Assembly (NCBI RefSeq): GCF_018688455.1
Contig: NZ_CP061319.1
Span: 744,001 to 808,000 of the forward strand
Origin: Polynucleobacter sp. AM-7D1
GTDB taxonomy: Bacteria > Pseudomonadota > Gammaproteobacteria > Burkholderiales > Burkholderiaceae
Direction: 5' to 3'
DNA: 64,000 nt
In this document: in pieces, positions 31,018 to 41,425 of the stretch
Layout of the letters: each line of letters starts with the position of its first letter
How positions within the stretch are numbered: the stretch's first letter is position 1
Notes under the pieces: generated by a model
Databases searched by the model: none
What the model saw: only the letters and a program-made list of their open reading frames with translations
What the model was told of the DNA's origin: nothing
Position numbers and translations under genes: made by a program

Positions 31018-31692
31018 GTGGCAAAGAATAAATTTAATAAAAGTTGGTTGCAGGATCACTTAAATGATCCTTACGTGAAGATGGCTCAAAAAGAGGGTTA
31101 TCGCGCACGAGCCGTTTATAAACTGAGTGAAATAGACGAGCAAGACCGACTCATCAAAGCAGGTATGACTATTGTGGATCTGGGGAGTGCCCCTGGGAGC
31201 TGGTCCCAATACGCCCGTAATCGGCTGACTGAGCTGGGCAAAAATAATCCTAATATTGAATCCGGAAAACCAGATGGAACCATCATTGCGATTGATATCC
31301 TGCCAATGGAGGATATTGCTGATGTTTCCTTTATTCAAGGGGACTTTCGTGAGGATGAGGGCTTAAAGGCGCTTGAAGCCCTTTTGCCTGCCGATGCAGA
31401 TGGAAAAGTCGATCTAGTGATGTCGGATATGGCGCCCAATTTATCTGGGGTCGGCGTAGCGGATGCGGCTCGGATGGCCTTTTTGGCTGAAATTGCACTG
31501 GATTTTTCGGTTCAGCACCTCAAGCCTGAGGGGGCCTTACTGATTAAGTGCTTTAACGGTAGTGGCTATAGCCAAATCGTAGAATCCTTTAAAAGGGTCT
31601 TTAAAACGGTCGCTTCCAGAAAGCCTAAGGCCTCCAGAGCAAAGTCTTCAGAGATCTTTTTATTGGGTAGAGACCTGAAGCTACCCAAATAA
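31018..31692 (+). CDS. rlmE: 23S rRNA 2'-O-methyltransferase RlmE
   Basis: Methylates the ribose of U2552 in 23S rRNA. 224 residues from GTG at 31018. The SAM-binding motif [15 protein letters not shown] is near residue 54. The catalytic K-D-K-E set is visible as Lys in [11 protein letters not shown], Asp in [11 protein letters not shown] near residue 139, Lys in [11 protein letters not shown] near residue 178 and a later Glu. Precedes ftsH in the usual order. Confidence 0.95.
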   Translation: MAKNKFNKSWLQDHLNDPYVKMAQKEGYRARAVYKLSEIDEQDRLIKAGMTIVDLGSAPGSWSQYARNRLTELGKNNPNIESGKPDGTIIAIDILPMEDIADVSFIQGDFREDEGLKALEALLPADADGKVDLVMSDMAPNLSGVGVADAARMAFLAEIALDFSVQHLKPEGALLIKCFNGSGYSQIVESFKRVFKTVASRKPKASRAKSSEIFLLGRDLKLPK

Positions 31693-31693
31693 C

Positions 31694-31715
31694 CCCCTAA
31701 AAGTAGGGGTTTATT
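31694..31715 (+). terminator. Hairpin after rlmE
   Basis: CCCCTA (31694-31699) pairs with TAGGGG (31704-31709) across a 4-base loop, followed by tttatt. It begins right at the rlmE stop codon. Moderate strength. Confidence 0.5.
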
Positions 31716-31818
31716 AAATAAATTGGCTCTCAGCCCTTGAAAAAGCCTAGTAGTAGAATCAAATACTTAGGTATAGCAATCCGCTTTAACTCCCGGATTA
31801 ATCCGGCAAAGGTCTGTT

Positions 31819-33696
31819 TTGAATAACAACATGCTGCAAAAAATTGGTGTTTGGCTCATTGTGGGTCTCGTGCTCTTTACTGTTTTTAAACAGTTTGATA
31901 AGCCAAAAGACGCCAATCAAGTCACTTATTCTCAATTCATGGACGATGCCAAAGCTGGCAAAGTAAAACGAGTTGATGTGCAAGGTCGCACCCTGCAAGT
32001 GACACCGAATGACGGCAGCAAGTACTCCATCATCTCCCCGGGAGATATTTGGATGGTTGGCGATCTTATGAAATTTGGTGTTCAGGTAACCGGTAAAGCG
32101 GATGACGAGCCAAATATGCTGGTTTCTGCTTTGTATTACCTCGGACCAACTTTATTGATTATTGGTTTCTGGTTCTTCATGATGCGCCAGATGCAAGGTG
32201 GCGGTAAGGGTGGGGCATTCTCATTCGGAAAATCCAAAGCCCGCTTGATTGATGAGAATAGCAATACTGTTACTTTTGCTGATGTTGCTGGTTGCGATGA
32301 AGCTAAAGAAGAGGTCTTTGAGATCGTTGACTTCTTGAAGGATCCGCAAAAGTTTCAAAAGCTGGGTGGCCGCATTCCGCATGGCGTATTGCTAGTAGGC
32401 CCTCCAGGTACTGGTAAGACTTTGCTGGCACGTGCGATTGCGGGTGAAGCAAAGGTTCCTTTCTTCTCCATCTCTGGTTCTGATTTCGTGGAGATGTTTG
32501 TTGGTGTCGGTGCGTCACGTGTGCGTGATATGTTTGAGAACGCCAAGAAAAATTCTCCTTGCATCATCTTTATTGATGAGATCGATGCGGTTGGTCGTCA
32601 TCGTGGTGCTGGTATGGGCGGCGGTAATGATGAGCGTGAACAAACTCTGAACCAAATGCTGGTTGAGATGGATGGCTTTGAAAGCAATAGCGGTGTGATC
32701 GTGGTTGCTGCAACTAACCGTTCTGACGTTTTGGATCGCGCCTTATTGCGTCCAGGTCGTTTCGATCGTCAAGTGCACGTTGGCTTGCCAGATATTCGCG
32801 GTCGTGAACAGATCCTGCAAGTGCATATGCGTAAGGTGCCAATTGATCCGGACGTCGATGCAGCTGTATTGGCGCGTGGCACTCCTGGTTTCTCGGGTGC
32901 TGATTTAGCAAACTTGGTTAATGAGTCTGCATTGTTTGCAGCACGTCGCAACAAGCGTGCTGTCGACATGAAAGACTTTGAAGATGCTAAAGATAAGATC
33001 TACATGGGTCCTGAGCGTAAGTCTGCTGTGATGCGTGAAGAAGAGCGTCGTAATACGGCGTATCACGAGTCTGGTCACGCAGTTGTTGCTAAGGTATTGC
33101 CTAAAGCTGATCCAGTACATAAGGTCACCATCATGCCGCGCGGTATGGCTCTTGGTGTGACATGGCAGTTGCCAGAATTTGATCGTGTGAACTTGTATAA
33201 AGACCGCATGATGGAAGAGTTGGCGATTTTATTTGGTGGCCGTGCTGCTGAAGAAGTCTTCTTGCATTCCATGAGTACAGGCGCATCGAATGACTTTGAG
33301 CGTGCTACCAAAATGGCGCGTGACATGGTGACTCGTTACGGCATGAGTGATAGTTTAGGTACTATGGTTTACGTCGATACTGAATCTGAAGGCATGTTTG
33401 GTCGTTCCAGCTCAAAGACAGTTTCTGAGTTAACTCAGCAAAAGGTGGATTCAGAGATTCGCGCATTGGTGGATAGCCAATATGCTTTGGCAAGATCCAT
33501 TCTTGAGCAAAATCGTGACAAGGTTGAGGCTATGGTTGCTGCTTTGATGGAATGGGAAACCATTGACGCTGAGCAAATCAATGACATCATGGAAGGCCGT
33601 CCACCGCGTGCACCAAAGCCGCCACCAGCAACCCAGTTTGGTAACTCTGCTGGTACGCCAGGTCCTGCTGCAGGTGCTGCACCAGCGACTGCTTAA
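31819..33696 (+). CDS. ftsH: ATP-dependent zinc metalloprotease FtsH
   Basis: Inner-membrane AAA+ protease for membrane and short-lived proteins. 625 residues. Two membrane helices (residues 8-22 and about 100-120) flank a periplasmic domain. Walker A GPPGTGKT is near residue 194, Walker [12 protein letters not shown] near residue 252, second region of homology near residue 310, and zinc motif [12 protein letters not shown] near residue 415. The TTG start at 31819 follows AAAGGT and yields MNNNMLQK, the usual N-terminus. The C-terminal tail is Pro/Ala-rich. Its terminator appears to lie inside the start of folP. Confidence 0.97.
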   Translation: MNNNMLQKIGVWLIVGLVLFTVFKQFDKPKDANQVTYSQFMDDAKAGKVKRVDVQGRTLQVTPNDGSKYSIISPGDIWMVGDLMKFGVQVTGKADDEPNMLVSALYYLGPTLLIIGFWFFMMRQMQGGGKGGAFSFGKSKARLIDENSNTVTFADVAGCDEAKEEVFEIVDFLKDPQKFQKLGGRIPHGVLLVGPPGTGKTLLARAIAGEAKVPFFSISGSDFVEMFVGVGASRVRDMFENAKKNSPCIIFIDEIDAVGRHRGAGMGGGNDEREQTLNQMLVEMDGFESNSGVIVVAATNRSDVLDRALLRPGRFDRQVHVGLPDIRGREQILQVHMRKVPIDPDVDAAVLARGTPGFSGADLANLVNESALFAARRNKRAVDMKDFEDAKDKIYMGPERKSAVMREEERRNTAYHESGHAVVAKVLPKADPVHKVTIMPRGMALGVTWQLPEFDRVNLYKDRMMEELAILFGGRAAEEVFLHSMSTGASNDFERATKMARDMVTRYGMSDSLGTMVYVDTESEGMFGRSSSKTVSELTQQKVDSEIRALVDSQYALARSILEQNRDKVEAMVAALMEWETIDAEQINDIMEGRPPRAPKPPPATQFGNSAGTPGPAAGAAPATA

Positions 33697-33721
33697 TTAG
33701 CCCCAAGCTAACTGCAAGGTG

Positions 33722-34591
33722 ATGAAGCAAAATCTGCCCGCAACATGGCGTTGCGGGCGTTTTCTTTTTGACTTCAGTAAACATCAACGTCCATTGGTGA
33801 TGGGTATTCTGAATGCCACACCGGATTCCTTTTCGGATGGTGGTAAGTTCAGAACTCCAAGTGATGCTATTGCGCAAGCGGAGCGCATGATTGCCAATGG
33901 CGTCGACATCATTGATATCGGTGGCGAATCGACCCGTCCAGGCGCAGAGCCTGTAGCACTTCAGGAAGAATTAGATCGTGTCTTGCCAGTGATTGAAGAT
34001 TTAAAAGATTGCGGCGTAGCCTTGTCAATCGATACCTATAAAGCCGAGACCATGCGCCAAGCACTCAAGGCTGGAGTCGATTGCGTGAATGACATCTGGG
34101 CATTGCGACAAGAGGGCGCATTAGGTGCAATCATTGAGAGTGACCAAGATAATCCAGATAAGCAATGCGGCATTGTTTTAATGCACATGCAACGTGATCC
34201 GCAAACGATGCAATTTGATCCTGAATATCAAGATGTGATTGCAGAAGTAAAAGAATTTTTACAAGAGCGCCTTAACTTGCTAGTGAATGCAGGTGTTGCT
34301 AAAAACAGAATTGCCATCGATCCTGGTTTTGGATTTGGGAAGAGTTTGGAGCATAACCTTAAGATGCTGACTGAATTTGATCAATTCTCCCAATTGGGGT
34401 ATCCGGTCTTGGCGGGGATCTCTCGTAAATCGATGTTGGGTAAATTAACAGGCCGAGATACTAATGAGCGGGTAGCCCCCAGTATTGCCGCTGCCATTCT
34501 GGCTGCAGACCGTGGTGCCCGTATTATTCGGGTGCATGATGTGCCTGAAACTGTTGATGCACTCAAGATATGGGCAGCGGTTCAGAACTAG
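33722..34591 (+). CDS. folP: Dihydropteroate synthase
   Basis: Joins para-aminobenzoate to the pterin pyrophosphate in folate synthesis; target of sulfonamides. 289 residues from ATG 33722 (AAGGTG upstream; GTG at 33719 also possible). Signatures: [18 protein letters not shown] near residue 30, [14 protein letters not shown] near residue 63, [24 protein letters not shown] near residue 200 and GISRKSMLG near residue 232. The N-terminal [10 protein letters not shown] resembles relatives, so the start is probably right even though a terminator hairpin overlaps it. Confidence 0.94.
   Translation: MKQNLPATWRCGRFLFDFSKHQRPLVMGILNATPDSFSDGGKFRTPSDAIAQAERMIANGVDIIDIGGESTRPGAEPVALQEELDRVLPVIEDLKDCGVALSIDTYKAETMRQALKAGVDCVNDIWALRQEGALGAIIESDQDNPDKQCGIVLMHMQRDPQTMQFDPEYQDVIAEVKEFLQERLNLLVNAGVAKNRIAIDPGFGFGKSLEHNLKMLTEFDQFSQLGYPVLAGISRKSMLGKLTGRDTNERVAPSIAAAILAADRGARIIRVHDVPETVDALKIWAAVQN
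33736..33769 (+). terminator. Terminator of ftsH, inside the folP 5' coding region
   Basis: Perfect GC-rich 9-pair stem gcccgcaac (33736-33744) / gttgcgggc (33750-33758), 5-base loop, then gttttcttttt. This is a textbook Rho-independent terminator 40 bases after the ftsH stop, yet it falls in codons 6-16 of folP. Confidence 0.75.
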
Positions 34592-34640
34592 GTCATTAGG
34601 TCTAGTAATCCAGATAGCCACAAGTTTTATAATTAAACCC

Positions 34641-35984
34641 ATGAAAAAACAATACTTTGGTACTGATGGCATCCGCGGTGAAGTAGGGCAATTTCCGATT
34701 GTCCCCGAGTTCATTACTCGCCTTGGCTATGCTGCTGGCAAAGTGCTGGTTCAAAACGCTAAGCCGGGTGAGCGTTGCAAAGTATTGATTGGAAAAGATA
34801 CCCGTGTCTCTGGATATTTATTGGAAGCTGCACTAGAGGCTGGCTTCGCTGCCGCTGGTGTTGATGTTAAGTTATGCGGACCTATGCCAACGCCCGGTGT
34901 TGCTTATCTCACTAAGGCCTTGCGCTTATCTGCCGGTGTAGTGATTTCAGCATCACATAATGCCTATCAAGACAACGGTATTAAATTCTTCTCCGCCGAA
35001 GGCGGTAAGCTCACCGATGAATTCGAGTTAGCAATCGAAGCTGAACTTGCTAAACCGATGGGCTGTGTTAGCTCTAAAGAATTAGGTAAGGCATTTCGTA
35101 TTGATGATGCTGCTGGTCGTTATATTGAATTTTGTAAATCGACTTTTCCCGGTGAGCTCAATCTCAAGGGAATGAAGTTGGTAGTAGATTGCGCTAATGG
35201 TGCGGCATATCACACAGCTCCTCATGTTTTTCATGAGCTTGGTGCAGAAGTCATTTCGATTGGTGTTCATCCCGATGGTAGAAACATTAATGATGGATGC
35301 GGTGCCACTGCTCCAGCGGCATTAATTGAAAAAGTCAAAGAAACTAAAGCGGATCTTGGGATCGCTTTGGATGGAGATGCCGATCGCTTACAGATGGTAG
35401 ACGCTTCAGGAAGATTGTTTAATGGTGATGAACTCTTATATGTGCTCGCCAAAGATCGTCTTGCTCGCGGAGAAAATTTAGGTGGTGTGGTTGGTACTTT
35501 GATGACCAACCTCGCTGTTGAAAATGCCATCAAAGCATTGGGTATTGGATTTGAGCGTGCCAATGTGGGCGATCGTTATGTCTTGGAGTTGCTCAAGCAA
35601 AAAGGGTGGATCATTGGTGGTGAGGGATCCGGTCATCTCCTGTGTTTAGATCAGCACTCTACTGGGGATGGCACCATTGCCGCATTGCAGGTCCTGGCCG
35701 CTATGAGTCAGGCCAAGAAGAGCCTGGCTCAACTACTGGATTCTGTAAAAATCTTCCCCCAGGTGCTCCTCAATATCAAATTTAAGGCGGGGTACGACTG
35801 GAAGGCTGATAACGCCCTTAACTCCCAGATTTCTCAAGTAGAAACGGAGCTTAAGGGTACGGGTAGGGTGCTGATTAGGGCTTCCGGTACTGAGCCTGTC
35901 CTTAGAGTGATGGTCGAAGCCAATGATGACGCTATTGCCCATAGTGCGGCTAAGCGTATTGCAGACTTAATCCCATCTGCATAA
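34641..35984 (+). CDS. glmM: Phosphoglucosamine mutase
   Basis: Converts glucosamine-6-phosphate to glucosamine-1-phosphate for UDP-GlcNAc, peptidoglycan and LPS. 447 residues from ATG 34641, giving [19 protein letters not shown]. The active-site Ser is in [17 protein letters not shown] near residue 100, the metal loop is [13 protein letters not shown] near residue 245, and the phosphate-binding [12 protein letters not shown] is near residue 410. Upstream in-frame sequence overlaps folP and is not part of the gene. Usual folP-glmM-pst order. Confidence 0.96.
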   Translation: MKKQYFGTDGIRGEVGQFPIVPEFITRLGYAAGKVLVQNAKPGERCKVLIGKDTRVSGYLLEAALEAGFAAAGVDVKLCGPMPTPGVAYLTKALRLSAGVVISASHNAYQDNGIKFFSAEGGKLTDEFELAIEAELAKPMGCVSSKELGKAFRIDDAAGRYIEFCKSTFPGELNLKGMKLVVDCANGAAYHTAPHVFHELGAEVISIGVHPDGRNINDGCGATAPAALIEKVKETKADLGIALDGDADRLQMVDASGRLFNGDELLYVLAKDRLARGENLGGVVGTLMTNLAVENAIKALGIGFERANVGDRYVLELLKQKGWIIGGEGSGHLLCLDQHSTGDGTIAALQVLAAMSQAKKSLAQLLDSVKIFPQVLLNIKFKAGYDWKADNALNSQISQVETELKGTGRVLIRASGTEPVLRVMVEANDDAIAHSAAKRIADLIPSA

Positions 35985-36021
35985 GTCATTGAATTTATTG
36001 AGATATTTTTCAATAAATTCA

Positions 36022-36055
36022 CTGTCACAAAAGAGTCATACTGAATCCGTATTGT
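36022..36055 (+). promoter_or_regulatory. PhoB box and -10 element of the pstS promoter
   Basis: CTGTCAC AAAA GAGTCAT (36022-36039) fits the PhoB-box pattern of two 7-base units with a 4-base A-rich spacer. TATTGT (36050-36055) follows after 10 bases as a -10 element. It lies 60 bases before the pstS ATG. PhoB/PhoR are encoded in the same cluster. Confidence 0.85.
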
Positions 36056-36099
36056 TCAGTTATCGCAATGTTGCGAGAACTAAACGAGGATTACTCCAC

Positions 36100-37122
36100 A
36101 TGAAATCATTTTTGAAAAAAGCGCTAGTTATTGGTGCGATTTCAGTAGCCCCAGTTGCTTTTGCAGCCGATATGACCGGTGCTGGCGCAACATTCCCATA
36201 CCCAATGTACGCTAAATGGGCAGAAGCCTACAAAGCAAAGACTGGCTCAAATTTAAATTACCAATCCATTGGTTCTTCCGGTGGTATCAAGCAAATCAAA
36301 GCAAAGACTGTAGATTTTGGTGCATCTGATAATCCAGTCAAATTTGAAGATTTGGAAAAGGATGGTTTAGTTCAGTTCCCAGCCATTATTGGTGGTGTAG
36401 TGCCAGTAATTAACGTTGAAGGTGTTAAGCCTTACGAGCTCAAGTTATCCCCAGATACTTTGGCTGATATTTTTCAAGGTGTAATCACCAACTGGAATGA
36501 CAGACGTCTTGTATTGAATAACCCTGGTTTGAAGATGCCAGACATGCCAATCACTGTTGTTCATCGTGCGGACGGTTCTGGAACTACTGCAATTTTTACC
36601 AATTACTTGGCTAAAGTAAGTCAAAACTGGAAAGATGCTGTTGGTGAGGGCGCAGCTGTTAAATGGCCGGCTGCCTCTTCTGTAGGCGGAAAAGGTAACG
36701 AAGGTGTTGCTGCAAACGTATCTCGGGTTAAAGGTGCGATTGGTTATGTAGAGTATGCATATGCCAAGAAAAACAAGCTAATCAGCGTTTCTTTGAAAAA
36801 CAAAGATGGTCAATTTGTGCAACCTGACGATACTACCTTTGCAGCAGCTGCGGCAGGTACTGATTGGTCTAAGATTCCTGGAATGGGTACATTTATTACC
36901 AATGCTTCTGGTGCTAAGTCATGGCCAATCACTGGTGCATCATTCATCTTGATGTACAAAAATCCAGAGAAGAAGGGAAACTCTGCTGAAGTGTTGAAGT
37001 TCTTTGACTTTGCTTTCAAAGAAGGTAAGAAAATGGCTCTTGAACTTGACTATGTTCCAATGCCTGATGTGACTACCGACTTTATTCGCAAGAATGTCTG
37101 GTCTAATATTGCTACTAAGTAA
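36100..37122 (+). CDS. pstS: Phosphate-binding periplasmic protein
   Basis: High-affinity phosphate-binding protein of the Pst importer. 340 residues from ATG 36100, with a signal peptide MKSFLKKALVIGAISVAPVA cleaved after AFA. The mature start, ADMTGAGATFPYPMYAKWA, is typical. Phosphate-contact regions are visible: SIGSSGGIKQI near residue 62, DFGASDNP near residue 78 and RADGSGTTAIFT near residue 155. An in-frame extension to 35989 is not plausible because it would span the PhoB-controlled promoter. A strong hairpin separates it from pstC. Confidence 0.97.
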   Translation: MKSFLKKALVIGAISVAPVAFAADMTGAGATFPYPMYAKWAEAYKAKTGSNLNYQSIGSSGGIKQIKAKTVDFGASDNPVKFEDLEKDGLVQFPAIIGGVVPVINVEGVKPYELKLSPDTLADIFQGVITNWNDRRLVLNNPGLKMPDMPITVVHRADGSGTTAIFTNYLAKVSQNWKDAVGEGAAVKWPAASSVGGKGNEGVAANVSRVKGAIGYVEYAYAKKNKLISVSLKNKDGQFVQPDDTTFAAAAAGTDWSKIPGMGTFITNASGAKSWPITGASFILMYKNPEKKGNSAEVLKFFDFAFKEGKKMALELDYVPMPDVTTDFIRKNVWSNIATK

Positions 37123-37152
37123 TTTGTTAGATTGATTGTTTAATCTCAACGC

Positions 37153-37186
37153 TGAAACAGCTCCACCTTTGTGTGGGGCTGTTTCA
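37153..37186 (+). promoter_or_regulatory. Intercistronic hairpin between pstS and pstC
   Basis: 14-pair stem, 37153-37166 with 37173-37186 (core acagctccac / gtggggctgt, one G-T pair), 6-base loop, no long T-tail. It is likely a partial terminator or 3' RNA stabiliser that gives more PstS than PstCAB, as in other pst operons. Confidence 0.6.
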
Positions 37187-37206
37187 TCATTAAATGAAGT
37201 CAAAAC

Positions 37207-38196
37207 ATGATTGAATCAACACAGTCACACTCAGCACCAACGCCCCAGGCTCTGCGTATTGCTAAGTTGCAACGTATTCAAGATTTTTTATTCCATGGAA
37301 TAACTCAATTTTTTGCTTTATCTGTACTGATTGCGCTGGTTGGCATCATCATTTCCTTGGTGATAAACGCTTGGCCAGCATTGGATAAATTTGGTGTTGG
37401 TTTTTTCTTTACAAAAGAGTGGGACATCATTAATGGTGAGTTCGGTGGCCTCATTGCTATTTATGGCACTCTAGTTACCTCTTTGATTGCCTTACTGATT
37501 GCCGTTCCTCTGAGCTTTGGTATTGCCGTATTTTTGACTGAGCTTTGTCCAGCACCCCTTCGCAGACCCTTGGGAACCGCTGTTGAGTTGCTCGCGGCTG
37601 TGCCATCGATCATTTACGGTATGTTTGGCTTATTTATTTTTGCACCTATTTTTGCTGATTATATTCAGCCCGCATTACAAGCAACCTTAGGCCAAGTGCC
37701 GGGTTTAGGCATACTCTTTTCTGGCGCAATGAATGGTATCGGCGTTTTGTGTGCCGGCCTAATTTTGGCAATGATGATTTTGCCTTTTATTGCCTCGGTA
37801 ATGCGTGATGTCTTTGAAATCGTTCCCCCAGTGTTGAAAGAATCAGCCTATGGTATCGGCTGCACCACTTGGGAAGTGGTTAAGAATGTTGTGCTCCCTT
37901 ATACAAAAGCCGGCGTGATTGGCGGCATCATGCTCGGTTTGGGTCGAGCCCTTGGCGAAACTATGGCGGTTACTTTTGTGATTGGTAATGCGCATCGCCT
38001 TTCTGCCTCATTATTCTCACCAGGTAATTCGATTGCCTCAACATTAGCCAATGAATTCGGCGAGGCTGAAATTGGGGTTCATTATTCATCCTTATTTGCA
38101 TTGGGCCTTGCGCTATTCATGATTACTTTTGTCGTGTTAGCGATTGCCAAGTGGATGCTCATTAGTATGGAAAAAAAGCAGGGACTTAAAACATGA
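37207..38196 (+). CDS. pstC: Phosphate ABC transporter permease PstC
   Basis: Inner-membrane permease, 329 residues, about six helices after a roughly 25-residue cytoplasmic lead. Conserved parts: [20 protein letters not shown] and [14 protein letters not shown] near residues 105-140, and the ATPase-contact loop [20 protein letters not shown] near residue 220, with [16 protein letters not shown]. It pairs with PstA; the genes overlap by ATGA. Confidence 0.96.
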   Translation: MIESTQSHSAPTPQALRIAKLQRIQDFLFHGITQFFALSVLIALVGIIISLVINAWPALDKFGVGFFFTKEWDIINGEFGGLIAIYGTLVTSLIALLIAVPLSFGIAVFLTELCPAPLRRPLGTAVELLAAVPSIIYGMFGLFIFAPIFADYIQPALQATLGQVPGLGILFSGAMNGIGVLCAGLILAMMILPFIASVMRDVFEIVPPVLKESAYGIGCTTWEVVKNVVLPYTKAGVIGGIMLGLGRALGETMAVTFVIGNAHRLSASLFSPGNSIASTLANEFGEAEIGVHYSSLFALGLALFMITFVVLAIAKWMLISMEKKQGLKT

Positions 38197-39059
38197 ACGG
38201 CCTATCTAATATCAATCCGGCAATTTTTGCCAGACGTAAGCGTGCCAACAAGATTGGCTTAGTTTTATCTACTGCTGCTATGGCATTGGGTATGGTCTTT
38301 TTGTTATGGATTTTGACTGTTTTATTTCTAAAAGGCTTTTCTTCGATTAACTTTGATGTATTTACTCAGAGCACGCCTGCACCTGGTTCAGAGGGCGGGG
38401 GTTTGGCCAACGCCATTGTTGGCAGCTTAATGATTGTAGGGAGTTGTACTCTGATTAGCACCCCGATCGGGGTATTGGCTGGCTTATATCTTTCTGAGTA
38501 CGGCGATAGAAGTAAGGTGGCTTCAGTAACCCGTTTTGTTACTGACATCATGCTATCTGCGCCATCCATTGTGATTGGTTTGTTTGTGTATGCCATTGTG
38601 GTCGCACAAGTAAGGCACTTCTCAGGTTGGGCTGGCACGATTGCATTGGCTTTAATTGCTATTCCAGTAGTGGTCCGCACAACTGAAAATATGCTGCGCT
38701 TAGTACCAGGTAGCTTACGTGAGGCTGCCTATGCTTTGGGTACCCCGAAGTGGAAGGTAGCTTTTATGATCACCTTACGCGCAGCTCAAAGCGGAGTGAT
38801 AACTGGTATTTTGTTGGCACTTGCTCGTGTCAGTGGTGAAACAGCCCCATTGCTCTTTACTGCCCTAAACAATCAGTTTTTCTCTAGCAATATGAATGCA
38901 CCTATGGCTAATTTGCCAGTGGTGATCTTCCAATTCGCAATGAGCCCTTACGATAACTGGGTTGATTTAGCCTGGGCTGCAGCTTTACTTATCACCTTTG
39001 CTGTACTGGGTCTGAATATTCTTGCGCGCGTAGTGTTCCGCGAGAAAGTACAGAGTTAA
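38193..39059 (+). CDS. pstA: Phosphate ABC transporter permease PstA
   Basis: Second permease, 288 residues, six helices. Conserved parts: [19 protein letters not shown] near residue 92, [16 protein letters not shown], the coupling loop [20 protein letters not shown] near residue 178, and [15 protein letters not shown]. Starts within the pstC stop region. Confidence 0.96.
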   Translation: MNGLSNINPAIFARRKRANKIGLVLSTAAMALGMVFLLWILTVLFLKGFSSINFDVFTQSTPAPGSEGGGLANAIVGSLMIVGSCTLISTPIGVLAGLYLSEYGDRSKVASVTRFVTDIMLSAPSIVIGLFVYAIVVAQVRHFSGWAGTIALALIAIPVVVRTTENMLRLVPGSLREAAYALGTPKWKVAFMITLRAAQSGVITGILLALARVSGETAPLLFTALNNQFFSSNMNAPMANLPVVIFQFAMSPYDNWVDLAWAAALLITFAVLGLNILARVVFREKVQS

Positions 39060-39115
39060 TGAGTAATATGAAAACCATGTTTGACTTAAATACGATTGAT
39101 AGTCAAGGAATAAGA

Positions 39116-39904
39116 ATGAACGACACAACTACAGCGGTAAAAAAAGACGTTAAAAATGCCTTAGAGGTTCGCAACCTTAATTTCTTCTATGGTTCCTTTC
39201 AAGGTTTAAAAGACATCAATTTGGATATTGAAGAGGGCAAGGTAACGGCATTTATTGGTCCGTCTGGCTGTGGAAAATCTACATTGCTCCGCACACTCAA
39301 TCGGATGTATGACCTGTATCCTGGACAACGGGCAGAGGGGGAGATCAACTTCTATGGTCAGAATATTCTAGAGCCTGGACAAGATCTTAATCTCTTGCGT
39401 TCACGAATTGGAATGGTTTTCCAAAAACCAACTCCTTTCCCAATGTCGATTTATGAAAATATTGCATTTGGTGTCCGTTTATATGAAAAGCTTTCTCGTT
39501 CCGAGATGGATGAGCGCGTAGAGTGGGCTTTGAATAAAGCTGCGTTATGGAATGAAGCAAAGGACAAGTTAAATCAAAGTGGTCTTTCACTGTCAGGTGG
39601 TCAGCAGCAGCGATTGTGTATTGCTCGAGGTGTAGCGGTAAAGCCTTCCGTGATTCTTTTGGATGAGCCAACTTCAGCATTGGATCCAATTTCAACTGGA
39701 AAAATTGAAGAGCTCATTAATGAGCTAAAACATGAGTACACGATTGCGATTGTGACCCACAATATGCAGCAAGCAGCCCGGGTATCGGACTACACTGCTT
39801 ATATGTATCTTGGTAGCTTGATTGAGTACGGTAAAACCGATGAAATCTTTATTAAGCCTAAGCGTAAAGAAACAGAAGATTACATAACCGGTCGATTCGG
39901 TTAA
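39116..39904 (+). CDS. pstB: Phosphate ABC transporter ATPase PstB
   Basis: ATPase of the Pst importer, 262 residues from ATG 39116. Walker [13 protein letters not shown], the PstB-typical [15 protein letters not shown], signature [15 protein letters not shown] and Walker [14 protein letters not shown] are all present, ending in [11 protein letters not shown] prefer the start at 39116 because AAGGAA precedes it. An ATG at 39059 overlapping the pstA stop would add 19 residues. Confidence 0.95.
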   Translation: MNDTTTAVKKDVKNALEVRNLNFFYGSFQGLKDINLDIEEGKVTAFIGPSGCGKSTLLRTLNRMYDLYPGQRAEGEINFYGQNILEPGQDLNLLRSRIGMVFQKPTPFPMSIYENIAFGVRLYEKLSRSEMDERVEWALNKAALWNEAKDKLNQSGLSLSGGQQQRLCIARGVAVKPSVILLDEPTSALDPISTGKIEELINELKHEYTIAIVTHNMQQAARVSDYTAYMYLGSLIEYGKTDEIFIKPKRKETEDYITGRFG

Positions 39905-39916
39905 TTGGAGATAAAT

Positions 39917-40624
39917 ATGCCAGATAAACACCTTTCCTCGCAGTTTGATGCCGATTTAAATTCCCTGTCCAGTAGATTGCTGGAGATGGGTGGTCTTGTT
40001 GAATCCCAAATCTCCTCTGCCATGCGTGCATTTACGCAGATGGATATTGATACTTGTAATGTCGTAATCGCTAATGAAAAGATCGTAAATGATCTCGAAA
40101 TTCAAATCGATATGGCCTGCACGGAATTGATTGCACGTCGCCAACCAACTGCTCGAGATTTACGTTTAGTGATGGCGGTATCAAAAGCGATTACTAATTT
40201 AGAACGCGCTGGTGATGAGGCAGAGCGTGTAGCCAAAAGGACTAAGCGTTTGATTGAATCTGGTGCGACTCACAATATTAATGTTGCTGAGATTCGTTTA
40301 TCGGGTCAGATGGCTATTTCTTTACTACGTCGTAGCTTAGATGCATTTGCCCGTCTTGATACGGTTGCAGCAGCGGAAGTAGTTCAGGAAGATCGTCAGA
40401 TCGATGAAGAGTTCAAAGGCTTTGTTCGTAAGTTGATTACTTACATGATGGAAGATCCACATACGATTTCTACTGGCTTAGATATGCTCACAATTGCTAA
40501 AGCCATTGAACGCATTGGTGATCATGCCAAGAATATTGCAGAGTTTGTGATTTATATTGCCAAGGGATCGGATGTACGTCATATCCCCCATGAGGATTTG
40601 GTTCGCGAGGCGAATAAACCGTAA
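39917..40624 (+). CDS. phoU: Phosphate signalling protein PhoU
   Basis: Links Pst transport state to PhoR and represses the Pho response in high phosphate. 235 residues, all-helical with two repeated three-helix bundles. Metal/PhoR-surface motifs are EIQIDMACTELIARRQPTARDLR (landmark near residues 54-76, quoted for its E...D...RxxxxDLR pattern), LERAGDEAERVAK near residue 93, and IERIGDHAKNIAEF near residue 198. ATG 39917 preceded by TTGGAG. Confidence 0.96.
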   Translation: MPDKHLSSQFDADLNSLSSRLLEMGGLVESQISSAMRAFTQMDIDTCNVVIANEKIVNDLEIQIDMACTELIARRQPTARDLRLVMAVSKAITNLERAGDEAERVAKRTKRLIESGATHNINVAEIRLSGQMAISLLRRSLDAFARLDTVAAAEVVQEDRQIDEEFKGFVRKLITYMMEDPHTISTGLDMLTIAKAIERIGDHAKNIAEFVIYIAKGSDVRHIPHEDLVREANKP

Positions 40625-40650
40625 CTATCCATACTAAAGCGGAATTTGCT

Positions 40651-41364
40651 ATGACTCACCGGATATTGATTGTTGAAGATGAGCCTTCGATTGCTGAACT
40701 CATTGCAATTAATTTAAGCCATGCGGGATATGAGGTGCAAAAGGCTCTTCAAACTGACGTTGCTTCAAACATGATGCGCGATGAGCTCCCTAATCTATTG
40801 ATTTTGGATTGGATGCTACCTGGTAAATCTGGCGTTCAATTTGCCCGAGAGCTTAGGTCAAATGAGCGCACTAGATCCTTGCCGATACTCATGCTTACTG
40901 CCAAGAGCGAAGAGAGCGACAAGGTCTTAGGTCTTGATTCTGGGGCCGATGATTACGTTACCAAGCCTTTTTCTCCTAAAGAGTTAGTCGCCCGTGTAAA
41001 AGCATTGTTGCGCCGACAGATTCCGCTAGAGGGGGACGGTCCCTTAGCTGTTGGTCCATTAAGGCTAGACCCAGTCTCACATCGCGTGAGTGCTGTGTGG
41101 CCAAATAGTGATCCGCAGACTTTATCTTTAGGGCCTACAGAGTTCCGATTGTTGCAATTTATGATGGCCAACCCTGAAAGAGTTCATTCTCGTGAGGGCT
41201 TGCTCGATAAGGTCTGGGGTAATGAGGTTTACATAGAAGAGCGTACAGTTGATGTTCATATCAAGCGGCTCAGAGCAGCCTTATCCCCGGCAGACTGTGA
41301 TCGCTACGTAGAGACGGTTCGGGGTAGCGGCTACCGAATCACAAAAACACCCACCCAGACCTGA
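40651..41364 (+). CDS. phoB: Phosphate regulon response regulator PhoB
   Basis: DNA-binding activator of the Pho regulon, 237 residues. Receiver domain with acidic pocket VEDEP (residues 7-11), phosphoacceptor Asp in LLILDWMLPGKSG near residue 54, Thr in MLTAKSEESDK and Lys in DDYVTKPFSPKEL. A winged-helix OmpR-type output domain ends with VWGNEVYIEERTVDVHIKRL and TVRGSGYRI. Presumed to bind the boxes described at 36022, 43410, 48302 and 49141. Confidence 0.96.
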   Translation: MTHRILIVEDEPSIAELIAINLSHAGYEVQKALQTDVASNMMRDELPNLLILDWMLPGKSGVQFARELRSNERTRSLPILMLTAKSEESDKVLGLDSGADDYVTKPFSPKELVARVKALLRRQIPLEGDGPLAVGPLRLDPVSHRVSAVWPNSDPQTLSLGPTEFRLLQFMMANPERVHSREGLLDKVWGNEVYIEERTVDVHIKRLRAALSPADCDRYVETVRGSGYRITKTPTQT

Positions 41365-41390
41365 TATTTATTGGGTGGACCTGAGTTTTT
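41351..41390 (+). terminator. Possible terminator between phoB and phoR
   Basis: Stem ccaccca (41351-41357) / tgggtgg (41372-41378) with a 14-base loop, then acctgagttttt. It overlaps the phoB stop and has a long loop, so it may only reduce read-through into phoR. Confidence 0.35.
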
Positions 41391-41425
41391 CTAGTCTCCT
41401 GCAGCAGATGCTCTAAGATTGCGGA

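Noticed and set aside
35989..36099. N-terminal extension of pstS
   Set aside because: It would run through the Pho box and -10; the signal peptide begins at 36100.
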